The notes beneath the pieces were generated by a model that made no database searches, had not been told where the DNA came from, and saw only the letters and a program-made list of their open reading frames with translations. DNA of 64,000 nucleotides, taken from JAJZQD01 sp021847735 (GTDB lineage: Bacteria > Bacillota > Thermincolia > Thermincolales > UBA2595). A program made the position numbers and the translations under genes. Positions 40,319 to 49,603 of this stretch are shown here, piece by piece; the first letter of the stretch is position 1; every line of letters begins with the position of its first letter. The stretch is taken from the NCBI GenBank assembly GCA_027324025.1, contig DAHVYW010000035.1, positions 1 through 64,000 on the forward strand. Direction: 5' to 3'.

Positions 40319-41359
40319 ATGATCAAGGTAGGAATAATAGGGGCCACCGGCTATACGGGGGTAGAACTGGTTAGGATACTTTCCCGCCACCCCGGTGTAG
40401 AAATAATAAGTCTGACCTCTCAGACATACAGCGGCCAAGATTTTAGCAGCGTATTTCCCGGCGCAGCCAATTTTACCAATCTAGTTTTAGAACCGCAGGA
40501 CGCTGAAGCGCTGGCCGAGCGCTGTGATGTTATATTTACCGCTTTGCCCCACGGGGTGTCTATGGAAGTGGTAGAGACCGTCGTGAACAAAGGGAAGAAG
40601 GTTATTGACCTGGGGGCTGATTACAGGTTTGACGATACCGCAATTTACGAGCAATGGTATAAAGTGAAGCATAAAACGCCTGAGTTATCCAACAGGTCTA
40701 TATACGGTTTGCCGGAAATTCACCGGGGCTGTATTCGTGAAGCCGCTGTGGTTGGAAACCCCGGATGCTATCCAACGAGCATTATCCTGGGCCTAGCCCC
40801 GCTGCTGCAAAAGGGTTTGATTAATACGGACTCCATTATTGCCGATTCCAAATCGGGGGTTTCCGGAGGCGGGCGAGGGCTAAACCTGGCTTTTCACTAC
40901 GCGGAATGCAACGAAAACTTTAAGGCATACAATATCGGGGTTCATAGGCACACGCCGGAGATTGAGCAGGAGCTTGGCAAGCTGGCCAAAACCGAAATTA
41001 CGATTTCTTTTACTCCTCATTTAGTCCCTATGACCAGGGGTATCCTCAGCACCATTTATGCAACCCCGAAGGTTGCCTGTTCAACCGAAGAATTGCTCAA
41101 TCTGTACAAAGAGTTTTACCAAGATGAATTTTTTGTGCGAATTCACCCACCGGGGCAATATCCCCAAACCAAGTGGGTTTACGGCTCCAACTTCTGTGAC
41201 ATTGGACTCACCGTTGACCCGCGTACAAACCGGGTAGTGGTGGTATCGGCAATAGATAACCTGGTAAAAGGCGCCTCTGGGCAGGCTGTCCAGAACCTGA
41301 ACGTAATTTTTGGTTTACCGGAAAAAAGCGGGCTCGATTTTGCCCCCGTATTTCCTTAA
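40319..41359 (+). CDS. argC: N-acetyl-gamma-glutamyl-phosphate reductase
   Basis: Third step of arginine synthesis: NADPH reduction of acetylglutamyl phosphate. The 346-residue protein has the NADP motif VGIIGATGYTGVELVRIL, the catalytic Cys in GNPGCYPTS and HRHTPEIEQEL. ATG 40319 follows AAAGGAGATGG; a longer frame would run through the ARG boxes and was rejected. First gene of the arginine operon. Confidence 0.97.
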   Translation: MIKVGIIGATGYTGVELVRILSRHPGVEIISLTSQTYSGQDFSSVFPGAANFTNLVLEPQDAEALAERCDVIFTALPHGVSMEVVETVVNKGKKVIDLGADYRFDDTAIYEQWYKVKHKTPELSNRSIYGLPEIHRGCIREAAVVGNPGCYPTSIILGLAPLLQKGLINTDSIIADSKSGVSGGGRGLNLAFHYAECNENFKAYNIGVHRHTPEIEQELGKLAKTEITISFTPHLVPMTRGILSTIYATPKVACSTEELLNLYKEFYQDEFFVRIHPPGQYPQTKWVYGSNFCDIGLTVDPRTNRVVVVSAIDNLVKGASGQAVQNLNVIFGLPEKSGLDFAPVFP

Positions 41360-41409
41360 TGGCTCTCTAAAATCGACCAAGAGCCGGTGCATAATATTGG
41401 GGAGGAAGG

Positions 41410-42624
41410 ATGGAAACAATGAAGTTTAGACATATAGAAGGGGGTATCACGGCCCCGCAGGGGTTTAAGGCCAGTGGGGTTAAGGCCCGCATCAAATATG
41501 ATAAAAAGGACCTGGCAGTAATTGTCTCCGATGTGCCGGCGTCCGCCGCCGGGGTGTTCACAACTAACAGGGTAAAGGCTGCTCCGGTTATGCTGTCAGC
41601 GGAAAATCTCGCCGACGGGCGGGCTCAGGCGATAGTTGTAAACAGCGGCTGTGCCAATGCCTGCACAGGGGAGCGCGGAATGGATGCGGCCAGGGAGATG
41701 GCCGCTGCTACTGCCGGGAGTCTGAGTATCAAACCCGGTGATGTTATTGTGGCTTCCACAGGTGTAATCGGTCAGGAACTCCCCATGGAGCGGATTATTC
41801 CCGGCATAGCCGCTGCCGCTGCCCAGGCCGGTAGAGAGGGCGGTGGTGATGCTGCTCTGGCAATTATGACAACAGATATGGTGCCCAAAGAGGCTGCCGT
41901 GCAGTTCGAACTGGACGGAAAGAAGGTTACCATTGGTGGTATAGCCAAAGGTTCGGGTATGATTCACCCAAACATGGCAACTATGCTGGCTTTCGTTACC
42001 AGTGACGCAAATATTGACCCCGGTATGCTCAAACAAGCCCTCAAGTACGCTGCTGACAGGACCTTTAATATGGTTACTGTTGATGGGGATACCAGCACCA
42101 ATGATTCCCTCATCATCCTTGCCAATGGGACAGCCGGAAACAGCAGGATTGACGGTGAGAGTGAAAGCTTTCTTGTTTTTCGTGATGCCCTTGAGGAGGT
42201 TTGCAGAACCCTGGCCAGGATGATTGCCCGGGACGGTGAGGGTGCCACCAAGCTTGTAGAAATCCGGGTTCTCAATTCCCCTTCCTATGAAGAAGCCAAG
42301 AGGGTAGCGATGGCCGTTGCCAATTCCAATCTTGTCAAGACGGCAATCTTTGGCGAAGACGCCAACTGGGGCAGGATAATTTGTGCCGTGGGTTATTCCG
42401 GCGTTGAAATTGACCCCAGCACGGTAGACATATTCCTGGGTGACGAAAAAATGGCGGAAAACGGGGCCGGGCTCAGTTTTAGTGAGGAAAGGGCCAGGGA
42501 AATCCTGAAGCGGGAAGATGTGACTATTACCGTTGATTTAAAGATGGGTAACGTTGGGGCAGTTGCCTGGACCTGCGACTTTTCATATGATTATGTGAAG
42601 ATTAATGCCGATTACAGGACCTAA
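41410..42624 (+). CDS. argJ: Glutamate N-acetyltransferase / amino-acid acetyltransferase
   Basis: ArgJ recycles the acetyl group from acetylornithine to glutamate, and in the bifunctional form also uses acetyl-CoA. The 404-residue proenzyme has the self-cleavage region KGSGMIHPNMATMLAFVTSD, where the Thr after Ala-Met-like context becomes the new N-terminal nucleophile, plus NTFN-like TFNMVTVDGDTSTNDS. No separate argA is in the window, so the bifunctional form is possible. GGGGAGGAAGG precedes the ATG. Confidence 0.95.
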   Translation: METMKFRHIEGGITAPQGFKASGVKARIKYDKKDLAVIVSDVPASAAGVFTTNRVKAAPVMLSAENLADGRAQAIVVNSGCANACTGERGMDAAREMAAATAGSLSIKPGDVIVASTGVIGQELPMERIIPGIAAAAAQAGREGGGDAALAIMTTDMVPKEAAVQFELDGKKVTIGGIAKGSGMIHPNMATMLAFVTSDANIDPGMLKQALKYAADRTFNMVTVDGDTSTNDSLIILANGTAGNSRIDGESESFLVFRDALEEVCRTLARMIARDGEGATKLVEIRVLNSPSYEEAKRVAMAVANSNLVKTAIFGEDANWGRIICAVGYSGVEIDPSTVDIFLGDEKMAENGAGLSFSEERAREILKREDVTITVDLKMGNVGAVAWTCDFSYDYVKINADYRT

Positions 42625-42641
42625 CAGGTTGGTGAAAAAGT

Positions 42642-43541
42642 ATGAATGTTAACAATGTGTTATACCTGGCGAAGTATTACGCCAAGGCCAGGTTTTGTGA
42701 TGATAAGCGGCCGATTCTGGCCGGGATAAAGCTTACCCACAGGTGTACACTCAAATGCCGCCAGTGTCCTTACTGGCAAAGGCCCCAGCCAGACCTGGGG
42801 TGGGAGCGGGTTGTTGAAATAATGCCTGAATTGTATAAACGGGGAATTCGGATTGTTATCCTGGAAGGCGGCGAACCCCTCTTATGGAAGGACGAAAACC
42901 ACGACATAAATGATATTTTCCGGGAAGCCAGAAAGTATTTCTTCTGTGTGGGAGTGACTACAAACGGGACCCTCCCCCTCGATATCCCGTCAGATATTAT
43001 CTGGGTGAGTATCGATGGGCTCAGGGATACTCATGACCGGCTCCGGGGCACATCCTTTGACAGGATAATAAATAATATTCAAAAATCCAAACACCCCAAA
43101 ATCTTCGCGAATATTACCATTAACCGCCTTAACCACAATGAAGTACCGGAAATCATCAAGTTTTTGACCCCTCTGGTCAAAGGTATTACCATCCAGTTTT
43201 TCTACCCGTATCCTGAAAGTGAAGACCTTCTGCTCACGTGGGAGGAGCGGGCTAAAGCTATTGATATACTGATATGTTTAAAGAAAGAAGGGTACCCGGT
43301 AACTGATTCGGTGTTGGCCCTGGAAACCCTCAAGAACAACAGCTGGGTCTGCGAACCGTGGATGATTGCCAATGTTGAGCCTGACGGGACTTTTAACCAG
43401 GGGTGCTACCTGAGAAACCGTACAGTTGATGACAACCCCTGCCGGCTTTGCGGCTTTGCCGCCCATACAGAGATATCCCTGGCATATCAACTCCATTGGA
43501 GCGCTATAGTAGCCGGAAAAGAGATATTGGGGATATTTTAG
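42642..43541 (+). CDS. Radical SAM protein with C-terminal Cys-rich region
   Basis: A 299-residue protein. Cys35, Cys39 and Cys42 in THRCTLKCRQCPYW form the radical SAM cluster motif, followed by ILEGGEPLL and TTNGTLPLDI, SAM-binding elements. Near the C-terminus VCEPWM, GCYLR and CRLCGF resemble an auxiliary SPASM/twitch-like cluster site. It starts 17 bases after argJ, so it is co-transcribed, but a role in arginine synthesis is not known. Substrate unknown. Confidence 0.85.
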   Translation: MNVNNVLYLAKYYAKARFCDDKRPILAGIKLTHRCTLKCRQCPYWQRPQPDLGWERVVEIMPELYKRGIRIVILEGGEPLLWKDENHDINDIFREARKYFFCVGVTTNGTLPLDIPSDIIWVSIDGLRDTHDRLRGTSFDRIINNIQKSKHPKIFANITINRLNHNEVPEIIKFLTPLVKGITIQFFYPYPESEDLLLTWEERAKAIDILICLKKEGYPVTDSVLALETLKNNSWVCEPWMIANVEPDGTFNQGCYLRNRTVDDNPCRLCGFAAHTEISLAYQLHWSAIVAGKEILGIF

Positions 43542-43548
43542 AACGAAG

Positions 43549-43610
43549 TGGCGAGTGGTCAGTGGCGAGTGGCGAGTGACGAGCAGCCAGTAGTTAGTGG
43601 TGGGGAATGA
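43549..43610. repeat. Short tandem repeat of GTGGCGAGTG units
   Basis: Degenerate direct repeats of AGTGGCGAGTGGTC and relatives fill the gap between the radical SAM and PNPOx genes. Similar degraded units, in the complementary sense (GGTCACTGGCGACTGGTC), occur at 58496-58513, and a weaker trace at 61751-61775. Probably slippage-derived or a small dispersed repeat. Confidence 0.65.
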
Positions 43611-43657
43611 CCGTGAGTGTATTTAGTATGGCGGATACTTAGAAAGGGGCGAACCAA

Positions 43658-44107
43658 TTGCCAAAACAGAAATTAACAATTGACCGGTGCGAGGAAATCC
43701 TGGAGCGGGCGGAAATTGGGTACCTTGGCATGAGCAAAGACGGGCAGCCGTACTGCCTACCTTTTAATTTTGTCTACACTGAGGCCAGGATATACATTCA
43801 TACAGGTTTACGGGGGATGAAGTGGGAATACATTGCCGAAAACCCCAGGGTTTGTTTTACAGTGGCCCTGCCGGGCAGTAAAAAAACGGGGGAAAGCCCC
43901 TGCCAATATTCCTACGAGTTTGAAAGCGTGATAGTTACCGGGATGGCTGTAGAGGTCAACGACTCAACAGAAACCGCTGATTCCCTGAACAGGCTTATTG
44001 ACAAATACAGAGAAGCACCGGTATTACAGGTGCCTGAGGATACACTTACCAAACTGAGAATGATTAGGATTGATATCGAAAAAATAACGGGCAGGCAAAA
44101 CCTGTAG
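43658..44107 (+). CDS. Pyridoxamine 5'-phosphate oxidase-like flavin protein
   Basis: A 149-residue split-barrel protein of the PNPOx-like/NimA group: EIGYLGMSKDGQPYCLPFNF, YIHTGLRGMKWEYIAENPRV and YEFESVIVTGMAVEV. Such proteins bind FMN, F420 or heme. Start is TTG (43658) after AAAGGGGCG. It lies inside the arginine operon between the radical SAM gene and argB, with no known role in the pathway. Confidence 0.82.
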   Translation: MPKQKLTIDRCEEILERAEIGYLGMSKDGQPYCLPFNFVYTEARIYIHTGLRGMKWEYIAENPRVCFTVALPGSKKTGESPCQYSYEFESVIVTGMAVEVNDSTETADSLNRLIDKYREAPVLQVPEDTLTKLRMIRIDIEKITGRQNL

Positions 44108-44128
44108 CCCCTTAAGGAGTGACCAAAA

Positions 44129-45016
44129 ATGAAGAATGCCGTGGAGAAGGCCAATATCTTAATCGAAGCCCTCCCATACATCAGGAAATTTAACGGGAAG
44201 ACCGTTGTTATCAAATACGGCGGGCATGCCATGATTAATGCCGATTTGAAGCAAGCAGTCATAAATGATGTCATCCTAATGAAACTTATCGGTATCAACC
44301 CGGTTGTCATTCATGGGGGCGGCCCGGAGATTACGGATATGCTGCAAAGACTTGACATCCCTTCCCGGTTCGTAGGTGGTTGCAGGGTTACAGACACCGC
44401 GACGATGGAGATTGTGGAAATGGTTCTGGTCGGGAAAATCAATAAGGAGATCGTATCCCTGATAAACAGGCACGGCGGGAGGGCCGTAGGTTTGTCAGGC
44501 CAAGATGCCAACCTGATTCAGGCAGTCCGCAGACAGGGTAAATCCGTTGACTCTACCGGCCATGAATCCATGCAGGATATAGGGTTTGTAGGTGACGTAA
44601 AAAAAATCAACCCGGAAATAATTCAGACCGTAATTAATGAGGGTTACATTCCCGTGGTAGCCCCGGTGGGGGTTGGAGACGAAGGGGAAAGCTACAATAT
44701 TAATGCCGATTATGTGGCCGGTGAAGTGGCCACGGCGCTAAGCGCCGACAAGCTAATCCTGCTAACCGATGTGGAAGGGATTTTTGAAGACTACAACAAC
44801 AAAGAAACACTTATATCTGAACTGAAATTAAACCAGATTGACGAGATGATAACCCGCGGGGTAATCAGCGGGGGCATGATTCCCAAAGTAGAATGCTGTG
44901 CCCATGCTGTAAATGGCGGGGTTACCACAACCCACATCCTGGACGGCAGGACTCCCCACTCCATTCTACTGGAGATTTTTACGGACCGCGGCATAGGCAC
45001 TATGGTGGTAAGGTAG
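44129..45016 (+). CDS. argB: Acetylglutamate kinase
   Basis: Second step of arginine synthesis, ATP-dependent phosphorylation of acetylglutamate. The 295-residue protein has VVIKYGGHAM, VIHGGGPEITDMLQRL, NADYVAGEVA and the C-terminal GVTTTHILDGRTPHSILLE. The N-terminal helix (KANILIEALPYIRKFNGK) is the kind found in arginine-inhibited hexameric enzymes. AAGGAGTGACC precedes the ATG. Confidence 0.97.
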   Translation: MKNAVEKANILIEALPYIRKFNGKTVVIKYGGHAMINADLKQAVINDVILMKLIGINPVVIHGGGPEITDMLQRLDIPSRFVGGCRVTDTATMEIVEMVLVGKINKEIVSLINRHGGRAVGLSGQDANLIQAVRRQGKSVDSTGHESMQDIGFVGDVKKINPEIIQTVINEGYIPVVAPVGVGDEGESYNINADYVAGEVATALSADKLILLTDVEGIFEDYNNKETLISELKLNQIDEMITRGVISGGMIPKVECCAHAVNGGVTTTHILDGRTPHSILLEIFTDRGIGTMVVR

Positions 45017-45045
45017 TATATCAAATAAGTTATGAGGTGAACCTT

Positions 45046-46251
45046 TTGAAAACTCAGGAAATAATAGAAATGGGACACAAATATGTAATGAATACATACG
45101 GACGCTTGCCAATGGCTCTTATTAAAGGGGAGGGGGCTTACGTCTGGGATGCGGAAGGCAACAGATACCTGGATTTTGTAGCAGGGCTGGCGGTAAATTC
45201 CCTGGGCCATTGCCACCCTAAGGTTGTGGAAGCCATAAGGGAGCAAGTCGGAAGGTTAATGCATGTATCAAACTTATACTGGATTGAGCCCCAGGTGAAA
45301 CTGGCAAAGCTGTTGATAGAAAACTCCGCCCTTGACAAGGTGTTTTTCTGCAACAGCGGGGCAGAAGCCAATGAAGGCGCGATAAAGCTGGCCCGGAAGT
45401 ATGCCAAAAAATTTATGGGGCCAGAAAAATATGAGATAATTACCTTTGATAAATCATTCCACGGCCGGACTTTGGCAGCTATTACGGCAACTGCCCAGCC
45501 CAAATACCAGAAGGACCTTGACCCACTGCCGCCGGGTTTTAAGTACGTGCCTTTTAATGACTTTGCAGCCCTTGAGGAAGCAATCTCACCCAACACCTGC
45601 GGCATCATGATGGAGCCAATCCAAGGTGAGGGCGGGGTCAATGTCGCTGATTACGATTATATGCAGAAGGTGAAAAAACTCTGTACCGATAAACACCTGC
45701 TCCTCATTTTCGATGAGGTCCAGTGCGGGCTGGCCCGTACCGGCAAACTTTTTGCCTATGAACATTACGGGGTCGAGCCGGATATAATGACCCTGGCTAA
45801 GGCTGTTGCCGGCGGGTTCCCAATGGGTGCCCTGCTGGCCAAAGAAAAGGCGGCCGGGTGCTTCCAGCCCGGTGACCATGCTTCAACCTTCGGCGGCAAC
45901 CCCCTGGCGGCGGCGGCCGGCTGTGCCGCAGTAAGCATCCTGGCAGATAAGGGTTTTCTGGCCGAAACGGCGGAAAAAGGCCGGTATTTTGCGGAAAAAC
46001 TGCAGCAACTGAAAGGAAAGTACTCCTTTATTACTGACGTCCGGGGCAAGGGACTGATTTTGGGCCTGGGCATCACTGTGGATGGGAAACCTATAGTTGA
46101 TACCTGCCTGGCTAACGGGCTGCTCATCAACTGTGTCGGTTCCAATGTCCTGCGGTTTATCCCGCCCCTGACAATAACCACAGAGGAAATAGATAATGCC
46201 ATGCAAATACTGGATAATGTCATTGTAAGCTTGCGGACCGAAGGTAATTAG
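45046..46251 (+). CDS. argD: Acetylornithine aminotransferase
   Basis: PLP enzyme making acetylornithine. The 401-residue protein has FCNSGAEANEGAIKLARKYA, FDKSFHGRTLAAITATAQP, FDEVQCGLARTGKLFA and the PLP Lys in LAKAVAGGFPMGA. TTG 45046 follows GAGGTGA and gives normal length; the longer open frame overlaps argB and was rejected. It could also act in lysine synthesis. Confidence 0.95.
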   Translation: MKTQEIIEMGHKYVMNTYGRLPMALIKGEGAYVWDAEGNRYLDFVAGLAVNSLGHCHPKVVEAIREQVGRLMHVSNLYWIEPQVKLAKLLIENSALDKVFFCNSGAEANEGAIKLARKYAKKFMGPEKYEIITFDKSFHGRTLAAITATAQPKYQKDLDPLPPGFKYVPFNDFAALEEAISPNTCGIMMEPIQGEGGVNVADYDYMQKVKKLCTDKHLLLIFDEVQCGLARTGKLFAYEHYGVEPDIMTLAKAVAGGFPMGALLAKEKAAGCFQPGDHASTFGGNPLAAAAGCAAVSILADKGFLAETAEKGRYFAEKLQQLKGKYSFITDVRGKGLILGLGITVDGKPIVDTCLANGLLINCVGSNVLRFIPPLTITTEEIDNAMQILDNVIVSLRTEGN

Positions 46252-46288
46252 GCACCCGTAAAGGAATAGCGGGAGGAGAAAAACAATT

Positions 46289-49200
46289 ATGCCCAAACGG
46301 ACTGACATTCAAAAGGTTTTGGTAATCGGGTCCGGGCCGATAATTATTGGCCAGGCGGCGGAATTTGACTATGCCGGGACCCAGGCCTGTAAAGCCTTAA
46401 AAGAGGAAGGGATGAAGGTAGTCCTGGTCAACAGCAACCCGGCCACTATTATGACTGACGGCCACATCGCGGACCAGGTCTACATCGAACCATTGACCTG
46501 GGAAAGTGTAGCTAAAATAATCCGGCTGGAGAAGCCTGATGGGCTTTTGCCCACCCTGGGAGGACAGACAGGTCTTAATCTCGCAGTCGAGCTGGCAGAG
46601 AAAGGTGTCCTTGCTGAGGAGGGGGTAGCCCTGTTGGGAACTTCCCTGGAAGCCATAAAAAAGGCCGAGGACCGGGAAATGTTTAAAGACCTGATGCTGG
46701 AAATAGGAGAACCGATTCCTGACAGTGCTATAGTGGCGAACGTAAGTGAAGCCCTGAAGTTTGTGGAAAAGGCCGGGTACCCTGTTATTGTGCGTCCGGC
46801 TTATACCCTGGGGGGGACCGGGGGAGGCATTGCCCATAGCGAAACGGAACTTGCCGACACCGTCACCCGGGGCCTGCATGCCAGTCTTATCGGGCAGGCC
46901 CTCCTTGAACGCAGTGTGGCCGGGTGGAAAGAAATCGAATACGAGGTAATGCGGGACAGTGCCGATAACTGTATCACAATCTGCAATATGGAAAACCTTG
47001 ACCCGGTGGGGATCCATACCGGTGACAGCATAGTCGTGGCCCCGTCCCAGACGCTGTGTGACAAGGAATACCAGATGCTCCGTACCGCTTCCCTGAAGAT
47101 AATCCGGGCTCTCAAAATTGCCGGGGGCTGTAATGTCCAGTTTGCTTTAAACCCTGAAAGCATGGAATATGTAGTGATTGAGGTTAACCCACGGGTCAGC
47201 CGTTCCAGTGCCCTGGCCTCGAAGGCCACCGGTTATCCAATTGCCAAAATGGCCGCGAAAATTGCCTGCGGCCTTCACCTCTATGAAATTACCAACCCTG
47301 TGACAGGGAAAACCACTGCCTGTTTTGAACCCACCCTTGACTATGTGGTGGTGAAAATTCCCCGCTGGCCCTTTGACAAGTTTATTACAGCCGACAGGCA
47401 GCTTGGCACCCAAATGAAGGCCACCGGGGAGGTAATGGCTATTGACCGCAGCTTTGAGGCGGCCCTGATGAAGGCCGTCCGTTCCATGGAAATAGGGGTA
47501 TACGGCCTGCGGTTGAAAGAGTCCTCCTTATGGAGCGACATGGAAATTGAAGATAAACTGGCCAAAGGTGACGACGAAAGGCTTTTTGTCATCGCCGAGG
47601 CCTTTAGAAGATACCTGAGCATGCGGGAGATAGCCCAGTTGTCAAAAATTGATTACTGGTTCCTCAGAAAAATCAAAAACCTGGTGGAAATTGAAAGGGC
47701 CTTGCAGGAGGCCGGGGAACGGCTTGACACCGGTTTACTCAGACGGGCCAAAGCAAAAGGTTTTTCCGACCACAATATCGCCCAGTTGACCGGGCGAAGG
47801 GAAAAAGAAATCCGGGAGCTGCGCGTCAACGCGGGGATTCTCCCCGTTTACAAAATGGTGGATACCTGTGCCGCCGAATTTGAGGCCGAGACCCCATATT
47901 ACTACTCAACATACGATAATGAAGACGAAGTCATGGTCTCAGACAGAAAGAAGGTTGTCGTCCTCGGCTCAGGCCCTATTCGTATCGGGCAGGGGATAGA
48001 GTTTGACTACTGTTCTGTTCATTCTGTCTGGGGTTTGCAGGAAGAAGGCCTTGAATCAATCATTATCAACAATAACCCGGAAACGGTAAGCACAGATTTT
48101 GACACTGCCGACAAGCTTTATTTTGAGCCTTTGACCTATGAAGATGTCATGAATATTATAGAGAAAGAAAAACCGGTGGGGGTAATCGTCCAGTTCGGCG
48201 GCCAAACCGCTATCAACCTGGCCGGTGAACTTCATGAAGCCGGCATCCCTATCCTTGGCACCCCGGTGGAGCAGATAGATGAGGCCGAGGACCGGGAAAA
48301 ATTCGAGCGCCTGCTGCGGGAATTGCAGATTCCCCAGTCCGAAGGCAAGACTGCATTTGCTGTTGAGGAAGCCCGGGCTATTGCCGAAAGGCTTGGCTAC
48401 CCTGTCCTGGTGCGCCCCTCCTACGTGCTTGGAGGGCGTGCCATGGAAATTGTGCACAACACCGAACAACTGCTTAAATACATGGCTACCGCCGTGCAGG
48501 TCACCCCCAAACACCCGGTACTGATAGACAAATACATCAGGGGAAAAGAAGTTGAAGTTGATGCCATCGGTGATGGCGAGAATATCCTGATACCCGGCAT
48601 CATGGAACACGTTGAGAGGGCAGGTGTGCACTCCGGGGACAGTATAGCCGTGTATCCCGTCCAGACCCTGTCACCCCAGGAATGTAATATGATTGTAGAC
48701 TATACAACACGGATTTCCAAGGCCCTAAAAATCTGTGGGTTAATTAATATCCAGTATGTTGTGGGAGAGGGCCGGGTTTTCGTGCTGGAGGTTAACCCGA
48801 GAGCGTCACGCACCGTACCAATCCTTAGTAAAGTGACTGGCGTACCGATGGTTTCGGTGGCAACCAGGGCCATGATGGGCCGGAAACTGCGGGAACTCGG
48901 TTACCCTGCGGGCCTGTGGCCGCTTTCCGGGCATGTGACTGTTAAGGCGCCTGTTTTCTCCTTTGAAAAGCTCAGCCAGGTCGAAGTATCCCTCGGCCCG
49001 GAGATGAAATCAACAGGTGAGGTAATGGGTGTAGACCGTAGTTTCGCCCACGCCCTGTATAAGGCGATGTTGTCCGCCGGCCTTAAGTTTAACACGACCG
49101 GCGCAATATTGGCGGCCATTGCGGACAAAGATAAGCTGGAGGCCATGCCTATCCTGAAGGGGTATGCCGATATGGGCTTCCGGGTCTTTGCCACCGAGGA

Positions 49201-49507
49201 GACTGCCCGGGCTTTAGAGGCTGGCGGCGTGGAAGTAACCCAGGTTGTCGGCCAGATTGAGCCCGTCAGGCTGATCCGTCAGGGGCAGGTCCAGTTTGTG
49301 ATTAATACCCCTACCAAGGGCAAAGAACCGGGAAGGCTGGGCTTTACGATCAGAAGGACTTCCGCCGAATTCCGGGTACCCTGTTTTACTTCCCTTGACA
49401 CGGCTTCTGCTGTGCAGCACATTTTGGAGTACCTGCGCCGTGGTGAAAGGCCGTGCCCGGTTTCTATGGCCGAGTTTACATCCCATGTTAAGCAAATTAA
49501 AGGTTGA
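46289..49507 (+). CDS. carB: Carbamoyl-phosphate synthase large subunit
   Basis: Makes carbamoyl phosphate from bicarbonate, ammonia and two ATP. The 1072-residue protein has the duplicated ATP-grasp halves, opening with VLVIGSGPIIIGQAAEFDYA and VVVLGSGPIRIGQGIEFDYC (about residue 552). The C-terminal regulatory MGS-like domain follows (about 930-1072). No carA lies in the operon, so the glutaminase subunit must be elsewhere or a second set exists. GGGAGGAGAAAAACAATT precedes the ATG. Confidence 0.97.
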   Translation: MPKRTDIQKVLVIGSGPIIIGQAAEFDYAGTQACKALKEEGMKVVLVNSNPATIMTDGHIADQVYIEPLTWESVAKIIRLEKPDGLLPTLGGQTGLNLAVELAEKGVLAEEGVALLGTSLEAIKKAEDREMFKDLMLEIGEPIPDSAIVANVSEALKFVEKAGYPVIVRPAYTLGGTGGGIAHSETELADTVTRGLHASLIGQALLERSVAGWKEIEYEVMRDSADNCITICNMENLDPVGIHTGDSIVVAPSQTLCDKEYQMLRTASLKIIRALKIAGGCNVQFALNPESMEYVVIEVNPRVSRSSALASKATGYPIAKMAAKIACGLHLYEITNPVTGKTTACFEPTLDYVVVKIPRWPFDKFITADRQLGTQMKATGEVMAIDRSFEAALMKAVRSMEIGVYGLRLKESSLWSDMEIEDKLAKGDDERLFVIAEAFRRYLSMREIAQLSKIDYWFLRKIKNLVEIERALQEAGERLDTGLLRRAKAKGFSDHNIAQLTGRREKEIRELRVNAGILPVYKMVDTCAAEFEAETPYYYSTYDNEDEVMVSDRKKVVVLGSGPIRIGQGIEFDYCSVHSVWGLQEEGLESIIINNNPETVSTDFDTADKLYFEPLTYEDVMNIIEKEKPVGVIVQFGGQTAINLAGELHEAGIPILGTPVEQIDEAEDREKFERLLRELQIPQSEGKTAFAVEEARAIAERLGYPVLVRPSYVLGGRAMEIVHNTEQLLKYMATAVQVTPKHPVLIDKYIRGKEVEVDAIGDGENILIPGIMEHVERAGVHSGDSIAVYPVQTLSPQECNMIVDYTTRISKALKICGLINIQYVVGEGRVFVLEVNPRASRTVPILSKVTGVPMVSVATRAMMGRKLRELGYPAGLWPLSGHVTVKAPVFSFEKLSQVEVSLGPEMKSTGEVMGVDRSFAHALYKAMLSAGLKFNTTGAILAAIADKDKLEAMPILKGYADMGFRVFATEETARALEAGGVEVTQVVGQIEPVRLIRQGQVQFVINTPTKGKEPGRLGFTIRRTSAEFRVPCFTSLDTASAVQHILEYLRRGERPCPVSMAEFTSHVKQIKG

Positions 49508-49603
49508 TTCCCCGCAGTCTTGCGTACTACAGCAGCAGTGGGGAAAATTCCTTGAATTGAAAGTCTGATTCAGGTAAACTAGTAACGTACAGGAGGTAAT
49601 ACA

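Noticed and set aside
43549..43610. CRISPR-like array
   Set aside because: The units are short, degenerate and not separated by unique spacers.
44893..45045. Longer argD frame starting inside argB
   Set aside because: It is an out-of-frame overlap of argB with no similarity to aminotransferases; TTG 45046 fits the family length.
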